DNA of 64,000 nucleotides from Rhizomys pruinosus (GCA_009823505.1 VZQC01006716.1:739507-803506); one strand, 5' to 3'; shown: positions 40,226 to 50,670, numbered from the stretch's first letter. Numbers and translations: made by a program. The notes: generated by a model from the sequence alone, not told the origin.

Positions 40226-40450
40226 ACATCTAGTTTGTCCTATGTGTTAGTTAGCTTTTTACTGCTGAACAAAATACCTGAGCAGAATCAGCTTAAAAAG
40301 AGGAAAGTCCACTGGATGTGGTAGTACCTACAGTGAGTGCCAGCAATCTGAGAGAGCCAGAGGCAGAAGGATAACCAGTTTCACAGGCGCATCTTTGGAT
40401 TAAAGCACCACATTCAGCTAGAGGACAGCCTAGGCTCCGTAATGACAAAA
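40226..40450 (+). mobile_element. B4-like SINE in copy A
   Basis: GTCCACTGGATGTGGTAGTA, GAGCCAGAGGCAGAAGGATA and GAGGACAGCCTAGGCTCCGT. Diverged B1/B4 order. Cleaner in copy B. Confidence 0.6.
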
Positions 40451-41000
40451 GGACACAGTCCACAAAGGCACAAACCCTTAAACCCGTAGCGAGAGGTCGC
40501 TGCACTTGCGAGAAGCTGACAGGTGTTTGCTAAAAACATTCAAGACGCAGATTCACACTGGGATCATTACAACATCCTTATGAAATGATTTCCAAAACTG
40601 TAAAGTGAGACTTTTTAACCCGCTATCATGACATCTAAAATCTGTTCTATCCTTCACCTCCATGGTCCAATCTCACTACCACTAAGGACTATAGTGCCAT
40701 CAACACTGTCCTTAGGGCAGTGAGAGTCACACGCAAGCTCTCCTGAACACTCAGGCTGACCTGGCCTAGGGCAGCCTTCAAGGTCATCTTTTTCAATATA
40801 GATAAGCACAGTCCTACTCCTCTCCTCCTCCTCTCCTGCCTCCTCTCTCCTCCTCCTCCTTCCTTCTTCTCTGTCTTTTTCTTCTTGAACACACCGTCTA
40901 ATGCATAAGTAACACTGACACTGAGATTATATCACTGAGATTCCCTTATGGGGAAGTATTGATAGCCTGCAAAACTGCTTTTAAAAATCTGAATAGGTAG
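40451..41000. other. Unique part of module A
   Basis: Identical to copy B apart from the triplet tract. No gene recognised. Confidence 0.5.
40805..40888. repeat. Degenerate CTC/CTT tract (copy A)
   Basis: CTCCTCTCCTCCTCCTCTCC with single-base breaks. Copy B has the same tract as a clean triplet run (46493-46566). Confidence 0.9.
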
Positions 41001-41122
41001 GAGGGTTTACCTACATTCATGAAGTCCTGGGTTCAAACTTCAGAGCCACATAAACTGGGCATGTAGTACGCACCTATAATCCCAGCATTTTGGGAGGGGA
41101 GGCCAGGAGTATTAAAAGTTGA
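41000..41122 (+). mobile_element. B4/ID-B1 SINE (copy A)
   Basis: GGTAGGAGGGTTTACCTACA, GTCCTGGGTTCAAACTTCAG (ID part), then TAAACTGGGCATGTAGTACG, TAATCCCAGCATTTTGGGAG (B1 part). Confidence 0.75.
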
Positions 41123-41134
41123 AGTGTGTTTCTC

Positions 41135-41322
41135 CGTTCGTTTTTTTTTTTTTTTTTTTTGTTTTTTTGTCCTTTTTTTGAGACAGGGTCTCCCTGTACC
41201 CCAGCTGTCCAAGACTTCCCCGTACACCAGGTTGGCCTTGAACCACAAAGATCCGCCTGCCTATGCCTCCTCCCAAGTGCCTAGGATTAAAGGCTTGGCA
41301 CCACCTCACCCAGCAAAGTCAT
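41135..41322 (-). mobile_element. B1 SINE, only in copy A
   Basis: T tract, TTTGAGACAGGGTCTCCCTG through GCTTGGCACCACCTCACCCA. Corresponding DNA in copy B is lost in the N gap. Several dropped bases. Confidence 0.9.
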
Positions 41323-41494
41323 GCTTTTCTACACAGTGAGTTGGAGGCCAGACTGACTTCATGAACTGTACAAATGCATACACACACACAAACAAAAAAA
41401 AAAAAAAAAAAAAAAATATATATATTTATGTGTATACATGTTTTTTTTTTTTTTTTTTTTTTTTTTTTTCTTTTTTAATTGTATTAGTTATTTT
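41323..41494. repeat. A-, TA- and T-rich simple sequence
   Basis: A homopolymer, short TA run and long T homopolymer between B1 and L1. Lengths unreliable. Confidence 0.85.
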
Positions 41495-42243
41495 ATTTTT
41501 AAATATACATAATATAGTTGTAACAAGATTATTTTACTATCAATCTAACTCCCTGTCCCCCTCCCCTACGACCCCCCCCCACACCCACCAGGAGCTCATG
41601 GTATGCTGCCAAACAATGTTTTTCATCTTTTCTCAGCCTTTTTTTCAAAATCTCCGTGTGGAAGTTAACTGTTTTTGAGCAGAAGTTCACCATTTCAGTC
41701 ATTTCTTTGACCACAGTCCTTTTTCTGTTGTTGTTGTTCTTTTTATCCAAGATGCATCTCTCCCAACTACTTGGACAAAAAAGCTCAAGCAGCCCTGCAC
41801 AAAAAGTAACTTGCACGAGGTAAAATTGGCGCTAGCATCCACCAGATGAGGGATACCATTCAAAGTTTGTTTTTCTGGACTGTTTTTTACTTCCAACTTA
41901 GTATAATGCTTCTAGTTCCATCCCTTTACCTGCAATTCATGATGTCATATTTCTTTTTAACGGCTGCATAGAAAACTCCATTGTGTAATCACATTTCTCC
42001 TCTATCACTATCGTCAGTATGAGGGGCGACGTGGGTTGGTTGTTTCCAGCTTTTTGACTATTTGTGAAGAGAGCTGCATAAAAAATGGCTGTGCATGGAT
42101 CTCGCGGTAAGAAGAGTCTTGTTGGTATATAACCAGGAGTGGTTATGACTGGGTCCAAGGTGGTAAGCTCATTTTTGAGTCCTTCCCTAGGGTCTCCACA
42201 CTGCTTTCCAGTAATGGGCTGTACCAGTTTACAATGCCCACCA
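41495..42243 (-). mobile_element. L1 3' end, only in copy A
   Basis: Reverse of the same L1 subfamily as 16736-17268: 3' UTR (GTTGTTGTTCTTTTTATCCA, GAGCAGAAGTTCACCATTTC), then ORF2 tail (CCAGATGAGGGATACCATTC, GCTGCATAGAAAACTCCATT). Extends about 250 bp further 5' than that copy. Frame broken. Confidence 0.9.
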
Positions 42244-42445
42244 ATATGTGTATGAGTTACTGCTTGCATGTAGGTTGTGCAGTGTTCGTAGCAATGCTGG
42301 CGGAGGTCAGAAGAGGGTCTTAAATTCCCCTGGAACTGGAGTTAAAACAATTCCTTAGCACCAAGGGGGGTGCTAGAAGTGAAACTGGGTCCTCTGCAAG
42401 AAGCAGGTCAATGCTCTTAACAACTGAACCATCTCTCCAGCTCCA
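42244..42445 (-). mobile_element. B2 SINE, only in copy A
   Basis: TATGTGTATGAGTTACTGCT to AACCATCTCTCCAGCTCC in reverse. Extra and missing bases (CACCAAGGGGGGTGCTAGAA, GCAAGAAGCAGG) suggest read errors. Confidence 0.9.
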
Positions 42446-42469
42446 CTAATAGCTTTATTATCCCCACTT

Positions 42470-42675
42470 TATGTTAAGATTGTATTGCTTTCGAACCGGG
42501 TGTGGTGGTGGCGCACACCTTTAATTAGCCCGCACTCTGGAGGCAGAGGTAGGTGGAATCTCTGTGAGTTCAAGGCCAGCCGGGCTACAGAGCAAGCTCC
42601 AGGCCAGCTTGGACTAAAGGGGAGCCTTCTCAAAAAAAAAAAAAAAAAAAAAGATTGTAATTGATTTCAAGGGAT
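42470..42675 (+). mobile_element. B1 SINE with target duplication, copy A
   Basis: AGATTGTATTGCTTTC before and AGATTGTAATTGATTTC after a B1 (ACCGGGTGTGGTGGTGGCGC to the A tail). Copy B keeps only the tail and the right target copy (AGATTGTATTGCTTTC, clean). Confidence 0.9.
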
Positions 42676-43504
42676 TGCTAAATGAATTTTAGCCCTCTTA
42701 GTTCTCGGGGTAAGAAATGGACAGGCAACTTTGGGCAAGGAAGCAACAAAGAGATAGCTGTGATGAAGGAGGGAAAGATTTGGAGGAAGAAACAGAAAAC
42801 CAAGTCGGGAATGCAGGGGCTTCCTTAGGAACAGGTAGTGATGGAGTAAAGACAAACACTGGTGCCTGAAGAAGCTTGTCTAGACCAGGGGAGCATCCAG
42901 CCTGCTAGACAAGCATCCTCCTGGGCTACCAGCAAGACAAAGTTTCTGCTATTTGGAAGAGAAATTGGAACTCTCATTGGAACTCTAAACAATATCCATC
43001 ATTGCAACAATGAGACGCTAAATAGGACCCTTAGAAACCACCTAAAAATTACGGGAAAGACTGTGATTGGAAATCAGGCTGCTAGATTTGTTTTGCTTTA
43101 TTCTGGGCAGAAGTGGGGTAGAAAATGACGTGCCTGTGTCCATATCTCAATAAACCTCAGAACCCTTCAGCTAGGCTGTTTCCTCCATGTCTGTTTTTGT
43201 TGGCCTGTGGACTTGCTCAACCAAACAAGTGAGAGGAGATGGCCAGGCTAATTTACTTCAGCAAATGCAAATCAACCCACCTAGGAAAACAAAAGGTCCC
43301 ATTGTGTGCTGTCTTCAAAGGAAAACAAATGAAAGTGCTGGGCCTGGCCAGCCGCCCAGCCGGGGGGTCACCCAGAGGCTGTGGCTGGTTCAAGGTTTTG
43401 CCAGCATAGAAAATATGCTCCATTGAACACAACTTGGGTTTTGGATCAGGCACTAGAGTTCAATAGACTGTGCCCCTGAGCTAAGCTGCCCTCTTAAAAG
43501 TATT
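42676..43504. other. Unique right part of module A
   Basis: Matches 47177-48007. AATAAA occurs at about 43,150 in both copies. Short frames such as 42862-43128 and 43187-43426 are shared or broken by the patchy differences. No domain recognised. Confidence 0.45.
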
Positions 43505-43825
43505 TCCGCAAGGGGCTGGAGAGCAGGCCTAGTGGTTAAGAGATGGCCTGACTGCTCTTGCAGAGGACCGGGTTCGTTCCCAGCAACCCGAATGGTGGCT
43601 GAAACCATCTTTAACCTCCCACCAGGGGAATCCGACGCCCTCTTCTTTCTGACCTCTACTACACCGTCTGAAATCCAATTCCAGGAGAACTAGTTCCAGG
43701 GGAACCCAACACCCTCTTCTGATTCCGCGCTTTTGCACGACGACACGGGTGCACAAACCTATAGGCAGCCAGTACATTCATAATTACAAATAAATAAAAA
43801 ATAAAAAATAATAAACAAAATTTTT
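43505..43825 (+). mobile_element. Mosaic B2 SINE (copy A, corrupted)
   Basis: GGGGCTGGAGAGCAGGCCTA head and the same long mosaic body as 48010-48330, with many missing bases. Confidence 0.9.
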
Positions 43826-44093
43826 TTTTTTAAAAATATATTTATTTTGGAAAAGTAAATTAAAATAATAGTACGCTTCGTTTCTTTGCCTTTCCTTTCA
43901 CCATTTCAGTTACTTTCATTTCTTTTTTCCTTTCCCTTTCCTTTCCTTTTCATCCTTTNCTATGATAATTGCAGACGACAGACCCGTGAATTCTATTTAC
44001 TGGGACTTGAAAAATCAATAAAGCAATTTTTCTTGTTGTTTTGCAGTGCTGGGGTTGAACTCAGGCTTCTTTAAAAAAAATTTTTTTTTTTTT
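43826..44093. other. Junction between module copies
   Basis: Broken CTTTC repeat (43,885-43,958), a single N at 43959, then 134 bp with no counterpart in copy B, including GTGCTGGGGTTGAACTCAGG (reverse ID fragment), ending in the T tract where copy B starts. Confidence 0.8.
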
Positions 44094-44238
44094 TTGGTTT
44101 TTTGAGACAGGGTCTCCCTTTAGCCCCAGCTGTCCTGGAACTCACTCTTTAGACCAAGTTGGCCTTGAACTCACAAAGATCTGCCTGCCTCTGCCTCCCA
44201 AGTGCTAGGATTAAAGGCGTGCGACACCACACCCAGCA
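44094..44238 (-). mobile_element. B1 SINE (copy B)
   Basis: TTTTTTGAGACAGGGTCTCC through GCGTGCGACACCACACCCAG. Cleaner than copy A. Confidence 0.93.
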
Positions 44239-44446
44239 TGGAAACTGCTTTCTTTTAACCTTAAAGTGTTTCAAGTTTATCTAGTGGGTAATCAGTCAAT
44301 TAGATTAAGTATCTGGTCTATTTAGCAAGACTTCAGGCTTGAAACCCATGAGAGGAGGTTGTTCAGAGGGAGAGAATCTGGGGAAATCTGTAATGCTGGG
44401 TTTACTTAGGGGCCATAGGATCCCAGCAGAGCCTGGGTGAACCATG

Positions 44447-44562
44447 GACTGCTCAGTCCAAATCCTGCTTCCTGATTCAGCAGGTTTAGAGAAAGGCCTA
44501 GGAATGGGCATTTCGTAAAAGTTTCTGGTGCAAGATTACACTCTGAGAACTACTGTAATGTA
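44447..44562 (+). mobile_element. MER5-like hAT relic (copy B)
   Basis: Identical to 38640-38755. Confidence 0.65.
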
Positions 44563-45496
44563 CCCTGAGTTCTATGTAGAAGATTTGAATCAGCAGTTTT
44601 TCCTATAATGCAAAGACGGTGCCCCTCCAGCCTAAGACAGGAAGCTTATGGTTAGAGAGAAGGAGCAAGCAGAAACAGAGAAAGAGAAGAGGCCCAGTTC
44701 TTCAGAGCCCAGGCTATCTTGAGAGTGAGGGACAAGACAGGGACACGTCACGCTGGGAACCAAGTTCTTCCTTCATCTTGGGCCTCAGGGAGGAGAAGGC
44801 AGATGTGGAAACAAATGCTGGGAAGTCAAGGCTGGGGACTCTGGGTTCCACTACTCCATTGACTACTCCGGAGAAGGTCACTGTGGAGAGGACCTGGCCC
44901 AGCTCAATTCGAGGGTACCGTCTTCAGAAGGGAAATTCTAAGCTATAAAATACCAGCCTCCACCACGCTTACAGTGAATTTCCTATGGGGTGACAACCCC
45001 TGGATAGCACCTAGTGCCAGAGACAGTGAGGACAAAGCCCACGGCAGAGGCTGGGGATCTGAACCTGATGGAACCTGGGCAGAGGCTGAATCTACAAACA
45101 GGAGATTGCCAGTGATCCCAGAGCCATGGCCCAGGCCTAAACTGACTGTGTATCAGTGGTTGCTGAATTCTGCCTGGAGGCCAGCAGTGGCTAGGAAGGT
45201 AACAGAGAGAGCCTAAGGACCAGGGACCACCATTCCAAACTCCTAAGCCTCTACCTTTTTCAGCAAGGTTACTGGGAAGTGGAGATGAAGGAGGACATGA
45301 AAGAGGGGCACATTATTTTAGAGACTCAGCCTTTGTACTTGTATAAAGGACTATAAAATGATCTAGCTAGGCAAACATTTTCTTCGGCTAACCTAAAAAT
45401 CATTGCTTTGGTTCTTTCTTTGCTAACCAACAGGAATCAGTCTAAAAAGAAAAATCGGATTAAGTTTAGATGAAACAAAGAACACATAATTTTCCC
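44563..45496. other. Unique part of module B
   Basis: Same as 38756-39699 with patch differences at 44,690-44,940. The forward frame NFLWGDNPWIAPSARDSEDK...ARKVTERA survives here as 80 codons (44974-45216). No function assigned. Confidence 0.4.
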
Positions 45497-45906
45497 TGTT
45501 GTGCTGGATAGCTTTAGTGTCAACTTGACACACCTGGGTTGAGGGAGCCTCAGTTGGGGAATTGGCTCCATTGGATTGGCCTGTGGCCATATCTGTGGAG
45601 TATTGTCTTGATGGTCGAGCAGTGGGGGAGGGCCCAGCCCACAAGAGTGGTGCCACCCTGGGCAGGTTGTTGTGTACTGTATAAGAAGGCAGGCTGGGCA
45701 TGAGCCAGGGAGCAAGCCAGTGGACAGCATTCCTCCATGGCCTGTGCTTCAGCTCCTGCCTCCAGGTTCCTGCCCTGAGTTCCTGCCTTGGGCTCCCTAA
45801 GTGATGAACTGTGACCCGGGAGATGTAAGCTGAATAAACCCTTTCCTCCTCAAGTTGGTGTCGGTCAGAATGTTTTGTCACAGCAATAGAAGACAAACTA
45901 GGACAC
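45497..45906 (+). mobile_element. Rodent ~400-bp medium repeat (copy B, clean)
   Basis: TGCTGGATAGCTTTAGTGTC, TTGACACACCTGGGTTGAGG, AGCTCCTGCCTCCAGGTTCC, AATAAACCCTTTCCTCCTCA, GACAAACTAGGACA. Same family as 53248-53660. Class uncertain. Confidence 0.75.
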
Positions 45907-46130
45907 CTGTACATCTAGTTTGTCCTATGTGTTAGTTAGCTTTTTACTGCTGTAACAAAATACCTGAGCAAATCATCTTAAAAAGAGGAAAGGTCCACTG
46001 GATGTGGTAGTACCTACAGTAGTGCCAGCATCTGAGAGGCAGAGGCAGAAGGATAACCAGTTCAAGGCCATCTTTGGTTATACAGCACCACATTCAGCTA
46101 GAGGACAGCCTAGGCTCCGTAATGACAAAA
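45907..46130 (+). mobile_element. B4-like SINE (copy B)
   Basis: GGTCCACTGGATGTGGTAGT, GAGAGGCAGAGGCAGAAGGA, CCAGTTCAAGGCCATCTTTG. Clean version of 40226-40450. Confidence 0.65.
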
Positions 46131-46680
46131 GGACACAGTCCACAAAGGCACAAACCCTTAAACCCGTAGCGAGAGGTCGCTGCACTTGCGAGAAGCTGAC
46201 AGGTGTTTGCTAAAAACATTCAAGACGCAGATTCACACTGGGATCATTACAACATCCTTATGAAATGATTTCCAAAACTGTAAAGTGAGACTTTTTAACC
46301 CGCTATCATGACATCTAAAATCTGTTCTATCCTTCACCTCCATGGTCCAATCTCACTACCACTAAGGACTATAGTGCCATCAACACTGTCCTTAGGGCAG
46401 TGAGAGTCACACGCAAGCTCTCCTGAACACTCAGGCTGACCTGGCCTAGGGCAGCCTTCAAGGTCATCTTGTTTCAATGATAGGATAACACAGCCTCCTC
46501 CTCCTCCTCCTCCTCCTCCTCCTCCTCCTCCTCCTCCTCCTCCTTCTTCTTCTTCTTCTTCTTCTTGAACACACCTTTCTATGCATAAGTAACACTGACA
46601 CTGAGATTATATCACTGAGATTCCCTTATGGGGAAGTATTGATAGCCTGCAAAACTGCTTTTAAAAATCTGAATAGGTAG
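46131..46680. other. Unique part of module B
   Basis: Identical to 40451-41000 except for the triplet tract. Confidence 0.5.
46493..46566. repeat. (CTC)n(CTT)n triplet repeat
   Basis: About 16 clean CTC units followed by about 8 CTT units. Compare the degenerate tract at 40805-40888. Confidence 0.96.
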
Positions 46681-46800
46681 GAGGGTTTACCTACATTCAT
46701 GAAGTCCTGGGTTCAAACTTCAGAGCCACATAAACTGGGCATGTAGTACGCACCTATAATCCCAGCATTTGGGAGGGAGGCAGGAGTATTAAAAGTTTGA
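46680..46800 (+). mobile_element. B4/ID-B1 SINE (copy B)
   Basis: Same as 41000-41122 with a cleaner end (GCATTTGGGAGGGAGGCAGG). Confidence 0.75.
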
Positions 46801-46815
46801 AGTGATGTTTTCCTT

Positions 46816-46849
<34 letters not shown>

Positions 46850-47131
46850 NNNNNNNNNNNNNNNNNNNNNNNNNNNNNNNNNNNNNNNNNNNNNNNNNNN
46901 NNNNNNNNNNNNNNNNNNNNNNNNNNNNNNNNNNNNNNNNNNNNNNNNNNNNNNNNNNNNNNNNNNNNNNNNNNNNNNNNNNNNNNNNNNNNNNNNNNNN
47001 NNNNNNNNNNNNNNNNNNNNNNNNNNNNNNNNNNNNNNNNNNNNNNNNNNNNNNNNNNNNNNNNNNNNNNNNNNNNNNNNNNNNNNNNNNNNNNNNNNNN
47101 NNNNNNNNNNNNNNNNNNNNNNNNNNNNNNN
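46850..47131. other. Assembly gap (282 N) in copy B
   Basis: N run between a T tract and an A tract. In copy A the same interval holds a reverse B1, an L1 3' end, a B2 and a B1, so the true length is about 1.5 kb. Confidence 0.97.
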
Positions 47132-47153
47132 AAAAAAAAAAAAAAAAAAAAAA

Positions 47154-48007
47154 GATTGTATTGCTTTCAAGGGATTGCTATTACTTTTAGCCCTCTTAGT
47201 TCTCGGGGTAAGAAATGGACAGGCAACTTTGGGCAAGGAAGCAACAAAGAGATAGCTGTGATGAAGGAGGGAAAGATTTGGAGGAAGAAACAGAAAACCA
47301 AGTCGGGAATGCAGGGGCTTCCTTAGGAACAGGTAGTGATGGAGTAAAGACAAACACTGGTGCCTGAAGAAGCTTGTCTAGACCAGGGGAGCATCCAGCC
47401 TGCTAGACAAGCATCCTCCTGGGCTACCAGCAAGACAAAGTTTCTGCTATTTGGAAGAGAAATGATGAACTCTCATTGGAACTCTACAATATTCTCTTGC
47501 AAAACAATGAGTACGCTAACACTAGGACCCTAGGACAACCACCTAAAAATTACGGAACAGACTGTGATTGGAATCAGCCTGCTAGATTTTGTTTTGCTTT
47601 ATTCTGGGCAGAAGTGGGGTAGAAAATGACGTGCCTGTGTCCATATCTCAATAAACCTCAGAACCCTTCAGCTAGGCTGTTTCCTCCATGTCTGTTTTTG
47701 TTGGCCTGTGGACTTGCTCAACCAAACAAGTGAGAGGAGATGGCCAGGCTAATTTACTTCAGCAAATGCAAATCAACCCACCTAGGAAAACAAAAGGTCC
47801 CATTGTGTGCTGTCTTCAAAGGAAAACAAATGAAAGTGCTGGCCTGGCCCAGCCCAGCCCAGCCTGGGGGTCACCCAGAGGCTGTGGCTGGTTCAAGGTT
47901 TTGCCAGCATAGAAAATATGCTCCATTGAACACAACTTGGGTTTTGGATCAGGCACTAGAGTTCAATAGACTGTGCCCCTGAGCTAAGCTGCCCTCTTAA
48001 AAGTATT
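47154..48007. other. Unique right part of module B
   Basis: Same as 42676-43504, patch differences near 47,460-47,570. No gene recognised. Confidence 0.45.
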
Positions 48008-48340
48008 TCCTCAAGGGGCTGGAGAGCTGGCCTAGTGGTTAAGAGTGCCGACTGCTCTTGCAGAGGACCCTGGTTCGATCCCCAGCACCCACATGGTGGC
48101 TGAAAACCATCTTTAACTCCAGTTCCAGGGGAATCCGACGCCCTCTTCTGACCTCTACCGTCTGAAACTCCAATTCCAGGAGAACTCCAGTTCCAGGGGA
48201 ACCCAACACCCTCTTCTGACTTCCGCGGCTTTGCACGACGACACGGGTGCACAAACCTATATGCAGACAGTACATTCATACACGTACAAAAATAAATAAA
48301 AAATAAAAAATAAATAAACAAAACTTTATAAAAAAAGTAT
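48008..48340 (+). mobile_element. Mosaic B2 SINE with target duplication
   Basis: AAAGTATTTCCTCAA precedes and AAAGTATTTCCTTAA follows. The body holds a CTCCAGTTCCAGGGGAATCC...GACCTCTAC segment of the unduplicated type, then CGTCTGAAACTCCAATTCCA and the 17-bp duplication of the other subfamily, so about 70 bp of body occur twice. Confidence 0.92.
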
Positions 48341-48379
48341 TTCCTTAAATGTAAAGTAAAATAATAGTACTTCTTTTCT

Positions 48380-48486
48380 TTGCCTTTCCTTTCCTTTTTC
48401 CTTTCCTTTCCTTTCCTTTCCTTTCCTTTCCTTTCCTTTCCTTTCCTTTCCTTTCCTTTCCTTTCCTTTCCTTTCCTTTCCTTTCN
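48380..48486. repeat. (CTTTC)n microsatellite ending at an N
   Basis: About 20 CTTTC units, terminated by a single N (48486) followed by unrelated sequence. The repeat length is unresolved. Confidence 0.96.
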
Positions 48487-48652
48487 GTGACTGCATGCAA
48501 TGGAAATGGCTTGTGTTGTTTGAAGCCCTCTGGGGCCTCCCTGTCCAATAACTCAGCATGAAGCATTCCATGTCTTTCACTGTGATTTTCATTTAAGAAC
48601 CCATATCCTCTGGGAGCAGCATTGTCAACCCATGCATGCAGGGTTGGAACTC

Positions 48653-48802
48653 TCTTTTTTTTTGTCTTTTTGAGACAGGGTCTCCCTTTAGTCCTAGATG
48701 GCCTAGAGCTTACTATGTAGACCAGGCTGGCCTTGAACTCACAGAGATCCGCATGCCTCTGCCTCCTGAGTACTGGGATTAAAGGTGTGTGCCACCACAC
48801 AT
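48653..48802 (-). mobile_element. B1 SINE
   Basis: GTCTTTTTGAGACAGGGTCT through GGTGTGTGCCACCACACATG in reverse. Confidence 0.92.
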
Positions 48803-48814
48803 GCATCTTTCTTT

Positions 48815-48900
48815 CTTTTTAGGTCTTTTTAAGACAGAGTCTCCTTGTAGCTCCAGCAGGCCTGGAATGCACTGTGTAGACCAAGGCAGCCTCAAGTGCA
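48815..48900 (-). mobile_element. B1 SINE, head truncated
   Basis: GGTCTTTTTAAGACAGAGTC to GTAGACCAAGGCAGCCTCAA in reverse. Only the tail half is present. Confidence 0.85.
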
Positions 48901-49090
48901 CAGCTGCTCTTCCAGAGGACCCAGGTTCAGTTACCAGCACCCACATGGCTATTAACAACCATCTGTAATTCCAGTTCCAGGGAACTGGACACCCTTTTCT
49001 AGCCTCTATGGGAATTGCATACATGGATGCACTTACAGGCAAGATACGTACAGGCAAAAAAACTCATAAAATAAGTCAAAAAGAAAAATA
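48901..49090 (+). mobile_element. B2 SINE, 5'-truncated
   Basis: CAGCTGCTCTTCCAGAGGAC, CACCCACATGGCTATTAACA, TCCAGTTCCAGGGAACTGGA. Head missing. Confidence 0.88.
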
Positions 49091-49096
49091 AAATAC

Positions 49097-49290
49097 CATC
49101 TGCTCTTCCAGAGGACCTGAGCTGGGTTCCCAGCACCTGTATGAGATGGCTCACAACCACCTGTATTTCTACCCCAGGAGATGTGATACCTTTGTCTGTC
49201 CTCCATGGGCACACACACACACACACACATACACACTATAAAAACATATATGCATAAATAAAAATATATCATGAAAAAAAGAAAGAAAGA
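49097..49290 (+). mobile_element. B2 SINE, 5'-truncated, CA tail
   Basis: CATCTGCTCTTCCAGAGGAC, GAGATGGCTCACAACCACCT, then a CA run and A-rich tail. Head missing at about the same point as its neighbour. Confidence 0.85.
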
Positions 49291-49935
49291 CCCATTTTTA
49301 CTATTTCAGGGCTCTTCTGAAAAAACTATGGCAAGCCCTTTGTGGGTATTTTGTATTGAATTTTCCCTAACTTAAATCTGCAACTAGAAGATGCCACGTG
49401 TAGGTAGAGAAAAGCAAGATGGATTGATTACACAGACCAAATCAAACACTGTGGGTCTTAAATTCCTGAACATGAGCTCAGCTTTCTGCTCCTTAGTATC
49501 TCTAGGAGTGATATGGAGGTCCTGACCTCTGCCCTGACTTTGAGACAGTGATGGAAAGGGGACAGGGAGTAAGGAGGCAAAGGTTGAAAGGGCCCCGAAT
49601 CCAAACACCAGTGTTGCCCGGGGATCATCCACCATGGTCCCGCAGTGAATTGTACCAAGAGTTCCTGTAGTCTCCTGTGGCTGCTCAAGCCTCAAGTAGG
49701 CACTGTTGTTATAAAGGTGTCAGAAGGGAAACTGTATAAACAGAATGACAAAAAAGCCATTCCTAATCAGTGACCTGAACAAGAAAAATCTAATTTTAGA
49801 AACTGCTGCAGGCTACCATGTTCTTGGAAAGAGGGCAAACTGCAAACTATTGGTATTTAAAGGAAAAACAAAGTGACATGCATTTGGGTTGTGTTCTCAA
49901 ATGCTTATGAAGAATTACAGAGAAAATAAGAACAT
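49291..49935. other. Unique sequence, nothing recognised
   Basis: Two overlapping reverse frames (49384-49695 and 49458-49688), no domain. No recognised repeat. Confidence 0.45.
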
Positions 49936-50215
49936 TCCCTGTGGTGGTTTCAATGGAAAGTGTTCCCCACAGGCTCGAAATGTTTGATATGGAACTGTCC
50001 CTAGAGCTGTAGGAGACAGAGGAATAAGTAACTAACCACCAAGTAGCAAATGCCTGCCAAGGCCATTGCGTCCAGTGGAGCTTGAAGATGCTGAAGATGT
50101 GGAACAAGGTGGGTCATGGCACACAAAGTGTTCCAGGAATGACCTTACAAGGTGGTCATATTGATGGGAGGGAATTGGGTTGGTCTCATTTCACAGAGAG
50201 GAAAAATGTCTTCAA
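49936..50215 (+). mobile_element. Possible old LTR/rodent repeat fragment
   Basis: GTGGTGGTTTCAATGGAAAG and TTCCCCACAGGCTCGAAATG resemble the start of a common rodent LTR-like repeat. The remainder is unassigned. Confidence 0.35.
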
Positions 50216-50394
50216 ATATCCTCCTTTTTTTTTATTTTGGTCTTTTCGAGACAGGGTCTCCCTGTAGCCCCAGCTGTCCTGGAACTCACTCTGTAGACCA
50301 GGCTGGCCTTGAACTCACAAAGATCCACTTGCCTCTGCCTCCCGAGTGCTAGGATTGAAGGTGTGTGCCACCACGCCTGGCATATATCCTCCTT
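50216..50394 (-). mobile_element. B1 SINE with target duplication
   Basis: Reverse B1 at 50227-50383, young class. ATATCCTCCTT at 50216-50226 and 50384-50394. Confidence 0.96.
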
Positions 50395-50537
50395 CTTAAT
50401 AGTTGGTTTAGTGATGAGACTGGAGACCATGTTCTATGGGGATTGTAGAAGAGGATGAGCCCACTGTGCTGGCCCCAATAAACTCTGAATGCAGGAAGAG
50501 GGATTAGCCTTTTAATGATGGCATTAAGAACAGCCAT

Positions 50538-50670
50538 CATTTATAGAGCAACTCACCACACAAGGGCTGATGGTACTATTATTAGTGTAACTTGGCCAAG
50601 GCTCTTGAAAGGAAATACTAAGGCTGAGAGGTAAAGACAGTTCCAGCTGGGAACCGGCCCTCCTAAACCA
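50538..50670 (-). mobile_element. MIR relic
   Basis: GGTACTATTATTAGTGTAAC, TACTAAGGCTGAGAGGTAAA in reverse MIR order. Confidence 0.65.

Larger units (their letters stand above)
38281..43958 (+). repeat. Large duplicated module, copy A
   Basis: Matches 44094-48485 in the same order and orientation. Offset is 5,807 near 38,500, 5,793 at 39,151-39,711 (about 560 bp with no mismatch seen), 5,680 at 40,411-40,790, and about 4,500 past 42,680 because copy B has a gap. Differences cluster in patches such as 38,920-39,140, 39,712-40,400 and 42,960-43,060 rather than being spread evenly. Confidence 0.95.
44094..48485 (+). repeat. Large duplicated module, copy B
   Basis: Starts in the T tail of the B1 that begins copy A and ends at the CTTTC repeat and N at 48486. 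Lacks the left target copy of that B1, so its left edge is an assembly-type edge. Contains the N gap 46850-47131, where copy A carries about 1.5 kb of sequence. Confidence 0.95.

Noticed and set aside
38281..48486. Recent gene or segmental duplication
   Set aside because: Patchy error-like differences and repeat-bounded N-marked edges fit a false duplication better.
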